From contig CM057456.1 in assembly GCA_016271365.2 (NCBI GenBank), positions 890,874,001-890,938,000 of the forward strand: DNA of 64,000 nucleotides, read 5' to 3'. Shown here piece after piece: positions 32,528-41,527 of this stretch (position 1 is its first letter; the number at the start of each line of letters is the position of its first letter). Position numbers and translations under genes: made by a program. The notes beneath the pieces were generated by a model. It did no database searches, was not told where the DNA came from, and saw only the letters and a list, made by a program, of their open reading frames with translations. The stretch comes from Neoceratodus forsteri. Taxonomy: Eukaryota; Chordata; Ceratodontiformes; Ceratodontidae.

Positions 32528-33480
32528 TCAAATACATAATATATAATCTATAAAGAGGTGCCATCCCCTTATATGCATATAATAGGGGTTCTTCATTTTG
32601 TCATAAATAATGGCATCCTCCCAGTAACCCAAAAACAAGTTGGCATAACTTGGTGCCATTGCTGCACCCATGGCAGTACTACACTTTTGTTTAAAAAACT
32701 GACCCTTAAATTTGAAATAATTGTGTGTAAGAGTATACTCAATCAGTTGTAAGACCAATTCTTTTGGTATGTGTCCAGTGTCTGGTATTTTATTTAACCA
32801 GTACCGAATGGACTCTATACCTCTATCATGTTGTATTGAAGTATATAGGGATTCCATGTCTATACCTAACCAGGTGAATTCAGACTCCCATGTAAGATTC
32901 ATCAATTTTTTCAAACAATCTTTACTATCTTTAATATAGGATTTCAAGTCCTGAACCAGAATTTGAAGAAAGAAATCAACAAATTTCCCTGCATTTTACG
33001 ATACTGAATTACAACCTGACACAATAGGTCTGCCTGGGGGATTATTCAGGTCTTTGTGGATTTGGGATAAAGGGTAGAAACAGGGGACAACAGGATGTTC
33101 TGGTCACAAATTGTCATATCCCTTTTCTGAAATATCACCTTTTCTTAGAGCCTTTTTTAGAATCAAAAACAAATCCTTTTTGAAAGCCAGTGTGGGATCC
33201 ATTGTTAAACTTTCATAATTACAAGCTTTACTCAGTAAATTAATTACCATGGCTTTACATTTAATTTTGTCCATTATGACAATGTTACCCATCTCCTTTG
33301 TCTGCTGATTTAATTACAATATGGTCCCTAGTGGTTAAATCTTCTAAAGTGGACCTCTCTATTCTGTTAAGGTTAAAAAACCTGGGGGAAGGATGACTAT
33401 TCAAAATTAACTTCACCTGTCTATTCATAGTTTTTTCAGAGCTTTGTACAGCAGGGTTATTACTGCACGGACAAAAAGTG
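32528..33480 (-). pseudogene. PLE-1 reverse transcriptase domain (broken, catalytic Asp lost)
   Basis: Minus-strand pieces in order: GNIVIMDKIKCKAMVINLL and FKKDLFLILKKAL at 33292-33104, then the palm at 32947-32528. The palm shows WLGIDMESLYTSIQHDRGIE (motif A with catalytic Asp), NYFKFKGQFFKQKCSTAMGA and MAPSYANLFLGYWE (motif B region), and FIDYILCI where FIDDIL is expected, so one of the two motif C Asp residues is changed to Tyr. Stops separate the pieces at about 33100 and 33000. Penelope RTs are related to telomerase RT. This copy is dead by both substitution and frame breaks. Confidence 0.85.
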
Positions 33481-33506
33481 GAACCAACAGTGAATTTAGA
33501 TTTCCT

Positions 33507-33968
33507 TTATCTGTCCAAATGTCCCTTTAGTTGTAACACACTGTTACCTGGCTCAGGTCTGACCGAGGTCGGGAGGTCATGTTCACCAAGATTTTCATTT
33601 AAAAGTTCCTCTAACGACTGTAAGTTCTCAAGTTCAGTATAAAAATCCCCAAACGCTTCAGCCATTATATCTGTTACAGAGTCCATGAATTCTGTGCTTG
33701 CAAAGTTCATGTTAGTGGCCGCTTCGAGCACATAATCCAAGTCTTCCCCTCAATTGAATGTATCAGCCTCTGGATGTCATCCCATCTCGTCTGTTGCTGC
33801 TGATTGTTTAAAAAAAAAAAAAAACAGCTTCAATTTCAATTTGCGGTAAAACTTGTACAAGTCCACAAAAATCTTGAACTGGTTGACAATGGGTATAGGG
33901 ATGAAACTCAGACACCTCTCTAATAATGAAATTTCTGTCAGATCAAGGGTATATTCTGAGAGGTTCAC
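33507..33968 (-). pseudogene. PLE-1 N-terminal domain
   Basis: The minus-strand frame at 33968-33777 reads NLSEYTLDLTEISLLERCLS, then FIPIP and FKIFVDLYKFYRKLKLKLFF. This is the conserved PLE N-terminal block (NLS-LT-EI-LL-KGL-F-P, later F-R-LRL). A poly-A run at 33809-33823 precedes a frame change. The frame 33740-33507 continues with acidic sequence (SVTDIMAEAFGDFYTELENL). The true start is upstream in broken frames. Confidence 0.75.
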
Positions 33969-34203
33969 GATCTGTAATTTATCTTCTTCTTCTTTTTGGC
34001 CCTTAATGAGTGCTCCACCCCTCCTATTTGCTCTTCCACCCCTCCTGCCGCAACGTGCCCTTCGATTTCTTTTCTGTTGACGAGCCTCTGGTCTCTGTCT
34101 GAAAAAGGTTGTTGGCCCCTTCTCTGGTTACTGTTACTCTGTTTAGCTGTTTGCCTGTCTCTGGATTGATCAGGTGTCTGAAAAGTTGTAGTGAAAAGTA
34201 TGT

Positions 34204-35023
34204 TGTTAACTGTAATGACTTTTGGTCTCTCTCTCTCTCTCTCTCATTCTCTCTTTCTACTTTTTTCTCTTTCCTTAGGTTTTCAACTCTAATCTCATGC
34301 CCAAACCTTCTGGATTTTTTTCATCATGTTTTGGACTTAATTACTAGGAGGTCCCAGAACAAAAAAATCCCTCATTATAATGAGAGTTGTCTTGAGAATG
34401 TGCCACTGTTGCCTTGGCTACTCAGAGTGGTTTGGACATGTTTTCTTTGTTTTTCTATCTTTTAAAGCCCATGAATAATTATTATGAGCATATTTTTTAT
34501 GTGTTGTTTATAAACGAACCTACTCATTTGAGGAATGAAATGTGGTTTATTTATATATCACTACAGATTTAGATAATTGTTTAGAGTGTAATTAGTTCTG
34601 CATTATGTGGTTAAGAAGTACAGAAATCTGTGCAGTCACAGCTTATGTTAGTGCTAAGACTACTCATTAACACCATCTAGTGGCTAGAGAAAAGATAGCA
34701 GCAAGATAATTCTAAATTTATATTTCACATTCAAAGTTTATTGTCTGCACCTGTATTATGTGTATTTAAGTCTCCCAACAATAAGTAGCTCCACCCCCTG
34801 AGGAAGACTCATCAGTGAGTCGAAGCACTGGGGAGCACATAGTGTTATTTTTGCCATGACCTTTTGTGCCAAGTGTGCTTTAAAAGAGCCAAGGCTCAAA
34901 GGTATTTGTAATCCTAGACTTGATCAATAAAAAAAAGAAATAATTTGCTTTGAACTGGCTCTTGGTACTTGTAATTGTAATTCTGAAGGTCCGAGTGCAG
35001 TGGCTATCTGTGTGTGTTTTGGT
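34204..35023 (+). repeat. PLE-1 terminal arm, right copy (inverted)
   Basis: Inverted counterpart of 30641-31434, ending immediately beside the right 14-bp target duplication. It contains the CT-rich tract at about 34220-34262, the AATAATTATTATGAGC word, the ACACCATCTAGTGGC word and the hammerhead-like motif at 34786-34836. Confidence 0.9.
34786..34836 (+). ncRNA. Hammerhead-like motif in PLE-1 right arm
   Basis: On the + strand CTGAGGA (34798-34804) is followed by a perfect six-pair stem-II hairpin GACTCA-TCAG-TGAGTC and then GAAG, one base from the GAAA core. CCACCCC before and GGGGAGC after can pair as stem I. The cleavage triplet is not canonical. Better preserved than the left copy, but still degenerate. 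Confidence 0.4.
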
Positions 35024-35024
35024 T

Positions 35025-35038
35025 ATTGCATAGAATGG
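35025..35038. repeat. 14-bp target-site duplication, right of PLE-1
   Basis: An exact copy of 30539-30552. Confidence 0.85.
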
Positions 35039-35738
35039 GCCTGCATAGTCTTGGGTTCCATGATGTAGCATGCCATCTGCAAGGCTATTTGTAACCTGCT
35101 GTCTGGGAGGAAAGACCAAGGCAGGATCATGTCCAGAACAGCACCTATGAACAGTAGTTCCTGATATGGTTCCAGCTGAGACTTTAAAGGATTCAGCACA
35201 ACTCTCATGGATATTAGGAAAGGAGGGGCAGTGGCCACTGCTAGCTTTGTCTCCTGATTGGACGGCTTTACATTAGCCAGTCATACAAATACGAGAAGAC
35301 TTGGAGTCCTAGCCTCCTGAGGTGCTCTGCAAATACTGCAAAGTATTTTGTAAAAACTCACTGCACCAAGTAACGCCCAAAGGCTCTGATATGGTAGTGC
35401 TGCTCCTCCATATAGAACCAAACGTACTTGTGGTGGATGGGGTGCACCAGTATGTGCTGATATGCAGCTAGTGTATCCAGTGATGCTACTCAGTGCTGGT
35501 GATTCAGGTAGGGTAGCAAAGATCCCAGAGAAATAATCTTGAATTTTTCTCAATCCATGTATTTGTTCAGATTTCTGAGGTCGAGAATGGTGCAAATGCA
35601 CCCTGATTTCTCTGGTACCAGGAAGTAGTGGAAGTAGAACCCTGTGTTCCATTCTGACTCTGGTACTAGTTCCACTGCACTGTTTCTCAAAAGGACCACA
35701 ATCTCCTGTGCCAGAAGCTCTGACATGTGAGCTGACAA
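35025..35738 (-). pseudogene. DIRS-1 reverse transcriptase, N-terminal and thumb parts (broken)
   Basis: On the minus strand, the frame at 35738-35550 reads LLAQEIVVLLRNSAVELVPE, then FYFHYFLVPEKSG and ILDLRNLNKYMD, the canonical start of DIRS RT (FYS-YFLVPKK-G-RPILDLR-LN). The next frame (35652-35281) is a frameshifted continuation without a clear catalytic YLDD. The last frame (35238-35025) carries KSQLEPYQELLFIGAVLDMI and LPDSRLQIALQMA, the thumb region after the palm (K-S-L-P-Q-LEFLGA-D). PLE-1 interrupts the element directly after this. The catalytic palm appears lost in the frameshifted part. Confidence 0.75.
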
Positions 35739-35859
35739 GGGGAGTTGCCTTCTAAGAGGATAGTCCTGAGGGGGTTTCTGACAACTACAGGGAGTACCCC
35801 TTTCAGCTAATCATGAAAACCCACTTGTCCATCAAGATAGATTCCCAGTGATGGTAAAG

Positions 35860-37942
35860 CTAGGTCAGGCACCTCCTCCCTACCGGGGAGGAGACATTTG
35901 CCTTGGGCAGCTGAAGCGCAACTGTGGCCGGAGCTTGAGATGGTATCACTGAGTGCTTTTGGCACCTATGCCTTTGGCTGCACCCTCTTTTGGGGATGGG
36001 GAGGCTGGGTTTTATTGTTTTGGGCTCCCCTGCCCCTGCCATGAAAGAATCACTTATGATGAAAACAGTCATGTCCTCTACCCCTCTGTGGGTTAGAGCA
36101 AGTGGGCCTGGAGGTCTTAAGGGTCAGTCTAGTTTCATTACATATTTTAACAGACTGTTCCACCTGCTCTCTAAACAGATAAATGTGATCAAAGAGGACA
36201 TTCAAGATCTGTTGCTGGACATCTGGGATGAAGCCAGCAGTCTGCAGCCAGAAGGGCTGCCTGATGCAACCACTTGTAGCCATGGAGCGAGCTGCTGCAT
36301 CCAAGGCATCCATTGTGGCTTTAAGCTGTTAGGCTCAATACCTTGTTTAACAGCAAGTGGCATTTCTTGTTTTGCTTCTGTCTAGCAGGGCCTCTGACAG
36401 AGACTTAAGCTTGCTCCAGAGGGCATACTAATACTTAGAGAAGTGATCCTGGTAGCTAGGGTAGCCGAGGCCTATACCTGCTTGCCCATGGTGTCTACCT
36501 TGCAAGACTCCTTGTTAGTAGGGTGCACTGTGACCTCCTTGGATACCATAGCTTTGTCATTCTCAGCCAGAGTAACAATGGCATTCACTATTGGCTAAGT
36601 GAAATACATGGGCTTAGCCTTAGGTGCTGAGTACTTCTTGTCTGCCTTTTTGGGGACAGCTGCCCCAGTAGTAGGCCTCCTCCAAATCACCTCTGAGGGT
36701 TCTCTGAGGCTAGCTGGAAGGGAGGAACTAAAAGGACCTAGATGTTAGGCACATTTAGAAACTCCAGTTAAAAGCACTTAGCCTGGTCTATGGCTGCTGG
36801 CTCGAAATTCAATACAGAATGCATATTTATTTTTTGAAACTTATATTTCTTAAAGTCATATAACATAAGACAGGTACACAGCACAATACAAGACTTTTAA
36901 GGAACTGAGCAGAGCCTGGAGGGAGAAGCCCTCATGAAGTAGAAGTCAAAGGAACTGGTTCTGAGTTCTCTGGACCACAGTACAAGTCATTCTCTGCACC
37001 AAACAAGATGATCAGCTCAGGATCTGACTCATCCCCCTCCTCTTTCAAAGAGCAGTAAAAAGGAGGGAATCAAAGAGCTGCAGCACAGACTGTGGCTGTG
37101 GCAACATCAGCAACAATGGGCCTGGCCCCAGATAGGGTTGGAAAACAGTGGCAAGGCCATGAACATCACTGGAGGGAATGATCCCAACACCGACCGCAGG
37201 CTGATGCGGCACTACAAGCAGCAATGTGGCAGGCCCTAAAGGACCTAACCCCAGACTGGCAGAGGTGCCATGGATGCCTCCCTTTCCCAAGATGAGACAG
37301 AGGTGACACCACAAGTGGGGCATACATCAGTGGTGCCAACAAGGGCACCAGCCCAGAGGCTGGCAATGCAGTCAGCCATGTGTCTAAGTCAAGTGGCACC
37401 GCAGAGAGTGCCAGCACAGTTGACCTGAGAGGATCAAAAACTGTCACCAGAAATGGCACTGAAATACTTATATGCTGTACCCACTGCTCCATAAGAGCCT
37501 CTCAGTGGCAGAACTACCCACCAAATTCCTCTCTAACATGCAGAGAAAGGATTTGGGATGGAGACACTAATCCCACAGGCCCATGTGTCTCCGGTGATGA
37601 TGGTGGGGAACCTGTGCCCATGGAAGTTGAGTATCTCACAGCAGAATGGCAAGAGGATGACTTCAACCACTGCCGTTTCTTCTCCTTCTTGCAGGAAGAG
37701 GTCAAGGCCAAACAGTGCAAAGACCCCAATGGTGAGTGTGTGCAGGATATGGACCATTTCTTTTAGCAACGCCAGGAGGACTGTCCCTCTTGGGCACTGG
37801 ACTGCCCACTGTCAGAGCACCCACCCAGAGAGAGGTGGTGACCAAACACAGCCCCACTGCCAGCGCAACTAGCCCTTTCAGATCCCCTACCTCCTTCCAT
37901 GGTTGTCAACCGCTGGCACGACCTAGGGCTGACAGAAACTAA
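35860..37942 (-). pseudogene. DIRS-1 gag-like ORF1 (broken)
   Basis: The minus strand encodes a Gag-like DIRS ORF1 in several frames. The N-terminal part (37770-37045) is low-complexity and rich in Leu, Ser, Pro and Gly, with repeats of the type STVLALSAVPLDLDTW. The better-conserved C-terminal domain (36590-36050) includes YQDHFSKYQYALWSKLKSL, then MDALDAAARSMATSGCIRQ, WLQTAGFIPDVQQQILNV and LFREQVEQSVKICNETRL. Comparable words occur in DIRS-2 gag and, more loosely, in DIRS-3. It ends in a basic PQRGRGHDCFHHK tail before the RT region. Frameshifts occur at several points. Confidence 0.7.
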
Positions 37943-38019
37943 AGAAATGTTGTGAATTTAACTAAACTGACATAAAAACAATAAACTGTAGTGTAAATTA
38001 AATTAGTCGAAGAATTGAA

Positions 38020-38300
38020 CACTTTCATCATATAGACAGTGAAGTTCTGGTCCCAAAAAGGGGCATGTCAATGCTATTGATGCGCATGCGACAGCAGGAA
38101 AAAAGAAGAAACTTAGGTGATTGGGGGCTGGTGCCAGTGTATACCAGTGGCGCATGTGTTAACATGCGCATGGGGCTTCTCATGTCACCAGCACCCACCA
38201 GAAATGTTCTGGCTCCCATGGGGTCCTAGCATCTCCGGATTAGACCCACAGGTGGGAATTAATGGTGAGGACTGATTCTTAGAAGATCAATTACTTCTGC
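38020..38300 (-). repeat. DIRS-1 5' terminal region
   Basis: It shares GGCTCCCATGGGGTCCT (38211-38227) with the DIRS-3 right terminus (GGCTCCCACGGGGTCCT, 63839-63855). In both cases a further 50-60 bases containing GAATGGTGA or TTAATGGTGAGGA lead to the element end. This places the 5' terminus of DIRS-1 near 38300. The matching 3' terminus has not been found. Confidence 0.5.
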
Positions 38301-38344
38301 CTGTTCACATAGACCCTTAAAGTGTGAACTGAATTAAATTACCT

Positions 38345-38440
38345 TCTTTGCTTTAAAGGAGAACTACAGGCAAAAACTGAATAAATATGTGTTTTAAATC
38401 ATGTCCTGAGCTTCTGAACAGTAGTAATGTATTGGTAGTT
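38345..38440 (+). repeat. Dispersed repeat end (AGGAGAACTACAGGCAAAAACTG type)
   Basis: TTTAAAGGAGAACTACAGGC, AAAAACTGAATAAATATGTG, TTTTAAATCATG and CTTCTGAACAGTA recur in the opposite orientation at 45362-45440. A TTTAAAGGAGAACT start resembles termini of some TTAA-targeting DNA elements. Only one end of each copy is recognisable. Confidence 0.5.
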
Positions 38441-38457
38441 GTATAAATGGTTTAATC

Positions 38458-40847
38458 AATTTTTAATTAATTGTACCTAGGGTTGTCACATACCCTTTTT
38501 TCCAGGTGATCCATTTTTTGGGTGCCTTTTCTGGTCTTCCCCATACTCAGTCTGGAAATCCAGGACTGGCACAATAACATGCAAAAAAACCTGCATTTTT
38601 TTAAAATAAACCATGCTTTCTCTTGCTGACACAATTCACAATGCCAATATTTTGATCACCTTCTTCTAGCTCACGGCTGCAAGCAACATCTGATGTCATT
38701 CAGACAGTGAGGCTGGCTTATACAGCTGGCTGGCCAATGACGGGCCTCTATTTTTGTTGCCAGCCAACTGAGTGCAGCTTGATCAATGAGCACAAGATTT
38801 TTCTTTCTGGGTTCATGGTTCTCTGTCTGGGCAGTCTAGCCTGGGAGAAGTCAGACAGGACAGACGTCGGGGGGGGGATGTCCAGGCAGAAAGGGGTGTG
38901 GCTAATTAAAAGGGGTGGGGCTTCGGTAGTCCAGGTTTTGCCTGACTCAAAGGTGGCAACCCTAACTGTACCTCTGTTTTTGGGTGTGGGGGCAGCCATC
39001 TGCAAGAAGCTTTTTTTTTTTTTTAAACTGGCCTTACATTCACGGCAATGCACCAGACTGCGATGCTTGTCCACCCTGTCCATTCATTCAGTTTGTTTTC
39101 TGTACTGAGAGAGAGAACTGTGTTGCCTTTTGTTCAGGCTTCCTTTTACCAGCCCTTGAGGTATTTTTTTTTTAATTTATTTTCAGCACTGATTATCATT
39201 TAGTGCAATTCAGAAGCTCAACTACAACTTTTTATGGACATTTTCTTTCTCTGGGAAGTGATTGTGCTTAATTAAGGGATCCCAGACTAATCTGACATTT
39301 TCCTATAACTTCAGGTCAATTTTCCTATAGATTATATTTGCTGGGATTCCCCATTTCTCTGTTTTTCCACATGACACATGCAGCCTCTGGGAGCACCGTC
39401 CCTAGAGAGTGCCCCATTTACCTATAAATACTGAAGTATAAAAGCTCTGTATATTTAGTGAAATTTAAGCCACTGAACTGCAGAGTGGCACATCACTATC
39501 AGGAAACAAAGGGATTAACACAGCAGGCAATGTGGGGAAGGGGAAGCTAGCAGCACAGAAGTAAGTTCATCAGTTGACAAAAGAAGAAAAGGCCCACTGT
39601 CTTGTAGGGCACAGTCTCCCCCACCATTCCAAATGAACAAACTGAGACACACACCAAGCACTGGAGAGAAAATGGCCACAGCCATGCATTTATTAATCAG
39701 CTGATCATCACTACAAGTCAGCTAGATGTGCACTGCCAGGTAGTCTTGGCTGGTATTTGCTATTGCCAAACACCGGTCTTCCCTCCGAGGGAAGCTGCTC
39801 ATCTTTACAAACCCACGCGGGGGACCTGGCCTCCGGAGCATGAAGGGTGGCTCTTGACTGGCTGCCGAGGCATGCCCCCTTAGGGGATGCTATGACACTG
39901 CAGGCCCTCACATGGAGAGGCTGCCATCTCGACTGCCACCCTTTTCATTAAGGGTGAGCCCCAGCTGGATGGACCAGCACTTCTGTCAGCCTCAAGGTGA
40001 TCTGACTGCACAAGACCATGATCCCGTGTTCCCCCTCTGTATCGACCACCCATCAAAATGTACTACCTTCCAAGACCACCATGGCTTAAATTCCATGGCT
40101 GTGGCAGCCTGACCTGCCCTAGCTATGTCTTAGCCTGATCTTGCTGGAGAAGGTGAAAAGCCCAGAAAAAACTGTGGGGGAAAAACTGGGAAAATTCCTT
40201 CTTGACCCCTAAGGCAATTCCCCAAATGAGAAAGCAAGCTGTTGCCTGCCTGCCATCCCAACCCCTGCTTTTATGAGGGTGGGTTGAAGGTGGGTCTTCA
40301 GCTGGAGAAAGAGGAGCAATGAGGGAGGGCCCTTCCGGAGCTGCACTTACATAGCATGTTGCTCCTCCCCTCAGGCCTCTGACCGCCTCCTCCCCTGGGA
40401 ATATACCTTCCTTATCTGCTCCTTCCCCTGCACCTAGTGGGCGGTCCCTACCTACCTCTGTCCTTCCTACCTTCTCCTGCCTGCCCAGGTGTCACTCAGG
40501 GGATGTGTCCACAGACAAATGCCTACCCCCTGCTATTCACTGTGGGCTCTTCCATAAAAAGCTGTAGTTGAGCTTCTGAATTGCACTAAATGAAAGTCAG
40601 TAGAGAAAAGGAGTAAAAAAAAAAAACTTAACTCAAGGGCTAGTGAAAGGAAGTCTGAACAAACGACAACACATTTCTCTCTTTCTCTCTCACTCTATAC
40701 AGAAAACAAACTGAATGAAAGTGCAAGGCAGACAAGCATCAAAGTTTGGTGCACTGTGGGGAACATAAGGCCAGTGCTTAAAAAAAAAAAGTCTCATGCA
40801 AATGTCTGTCCCCACACCCAAAAACAGAGGTACTGTTAATTAAAAAT
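38458..40847. mobile_element. Inverted-repeat element IR-3 with about 270-bp arms
   Basis: The left arm (38458-38478 and 38966-39240) and right arm (about 40545-40847) are reverse complements. Shared words are TTTTTAATTAA, GTACCTCTGTTTTTGGGTGT, a long T-run, AATTCAGAAGCTCAACTACA and CTTTTTATGGA. The left arm is split by the MITE at 38479-38965. The interior (39240-40545) has no recognisable transposase, only chance ORFs (for example 39711-39911 and 39912-40112). Superfamily unknown; it may be a foldback or non-autonomous DNA transposon. Confidence 0.7.
38479..38965. mobile_element. MITE with AGGGTTG termini and 8-bp target duplication (hAT-like)
   Basis: A 487-bp element begins AGGGTTGTCA and ends TGGCAACCCTAA (inverted AGGGTTG-CA termini). 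It is flanked by TTGTACCT (38471-38478) and CTGTACCT (38966-38973), an 8-bp duplication with one mismatch. An 8-bp TSD with short TIRs fits hAT-type MITEs. There is no coding capacity. Insertion into the left arm of IR-3 shows it is younger than IR-3. Confidence 0.7.
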
Positions 40848-41103
40848 GTATTTATTTAAGTTTAGGATTAATACCTTTGAGCCAAGGGCTCATTTACAAA
40901 GGTTCCAAGTCAGTCAATACAGTACAATACAAGACACAGCATAACATAACATTACTTTACAGAGGTTACTCAGTACACACAGGTGATGTAACAACAAATA
41001 GGGAAATATTTACAGCATGGAAGTGCTACCAGTGTCATCACTCATTGAGTAAGGTACAGCACTTTGAGATTGCTATGCAGGTTCACTACTAAGGGGTAGT
41101 GAA

Positions 41104-41449
41104 TTGAGCAGCCAGAGTAGGCTTTGTCAGGGATGGGTCCATAGAGGGGAGGAGAGTGAAGTAAGCAGCCAGAATAGGCTTTGTCAGGGGTGGGTCCATA
41201 GAGGGGAGGAGAGTGAAGTAAGCAGCCAGAGTAGGCTTTGTCAGGGGTGGGTCCATAGAGGGGAGGAGAGTGAAGTAAGCAGCCAGAGTAGGCTTTGTCA
41301 GGGGTGGGTCCATAGAGGGAAGGAGAGTAAAGTAAGCAGCCAGAGTAGGCTTTGTCAGGGATGGGTCCATAGAGGGGAGGCGAGTGAAGTAAGCAGCCAG
41401 AGTAGGCTTTGTCAGGGGTGGGTTCAAAGAGAGGAGAGGCAGGCAGTGG
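41104..41449. repeat. 57-bp minisatellite, six units
   Basis: GCAGCCAGAGTAGGCTTTGT starts at 41108, 41165, 41222, 41279, 41336 and 41393, so the period is exactly 57 bases with no indel. The copies differ by single substitutions. 57 is a multiple of 3, so frames on both strands stay open through the array. On the minus strand it reads as six 19-residue units of the type PLYGPTPDKAYSGCLLHSP. The ORFs are a property of the repeat, although they continue the L2 3' region. Confidence 0.95.
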
Positions 41450-41527
41450 GAAGAGCATAGAGACAGGGAAGAGAGAGAGAGGGCTTGGGCTGCTGAGAAA
41501 TGGTAGAAGCAGCAAGGGTAGGCTTTG

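Larger units (their letters stand above)
30553..35024 (-). mobile_element. PLE-1: Penelope-like element with 0.8-kb inverted terminal arms
   Basis: A 4.5-kb Penelope-like retroelement inserted in DIRS-1, with a 14-bp target duplication. Coding on the minus strand runs from about 33968 (N-terminal domain) through RT (about 33400-32500) to a GIY-YIG endonuclease (31870-31571). The coding body is flanked by arms 30641-31434 and 34204-35023 that are reverse complements over about 800 bp, including a (GA)n/(CT)n tract and a hammerhead-like motif in each arm. Only the left side has an extra 88-base tail (30553-30640). Penelope elements often carry such terminal repeats (pLTRs) in varying orientations. 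All coding parts are broken. Confidence 0.9.
27690..38300 (-). mobile_element. DIRS-1: DIRS-type tyrosine-recombinase retrotransposon, multiply interrupted
   Basis: A DIRS-like element on the minus strand. A 5' terminal region lies at about 38020-38300, gag-like ORF1 at 37942-35860, RT at about 35738-35025, RNase H around 30400-30255 and 28640-28542, and the post-RNase H linker at 28540-27700. PLE-1 splits the RT/RNase H region and an inverted-repeat DNA element splits RNase H. The recombinase and 3' terminus are not seen; the element stops near 27690 next to Tx1-B. DIRS elements use a tyrosine recombinase instead of an integrase. All ORFs are broken. Confidence 0.8.

Noticed and set aside
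41104..41460. Regularly spaced repeats that could suggest a CRISPR array or a repeat protein gene
   Set aside because: The units are directly adjacent with no variable spacers, and the locus is inside an L2 LINE. It is a minisatellite.
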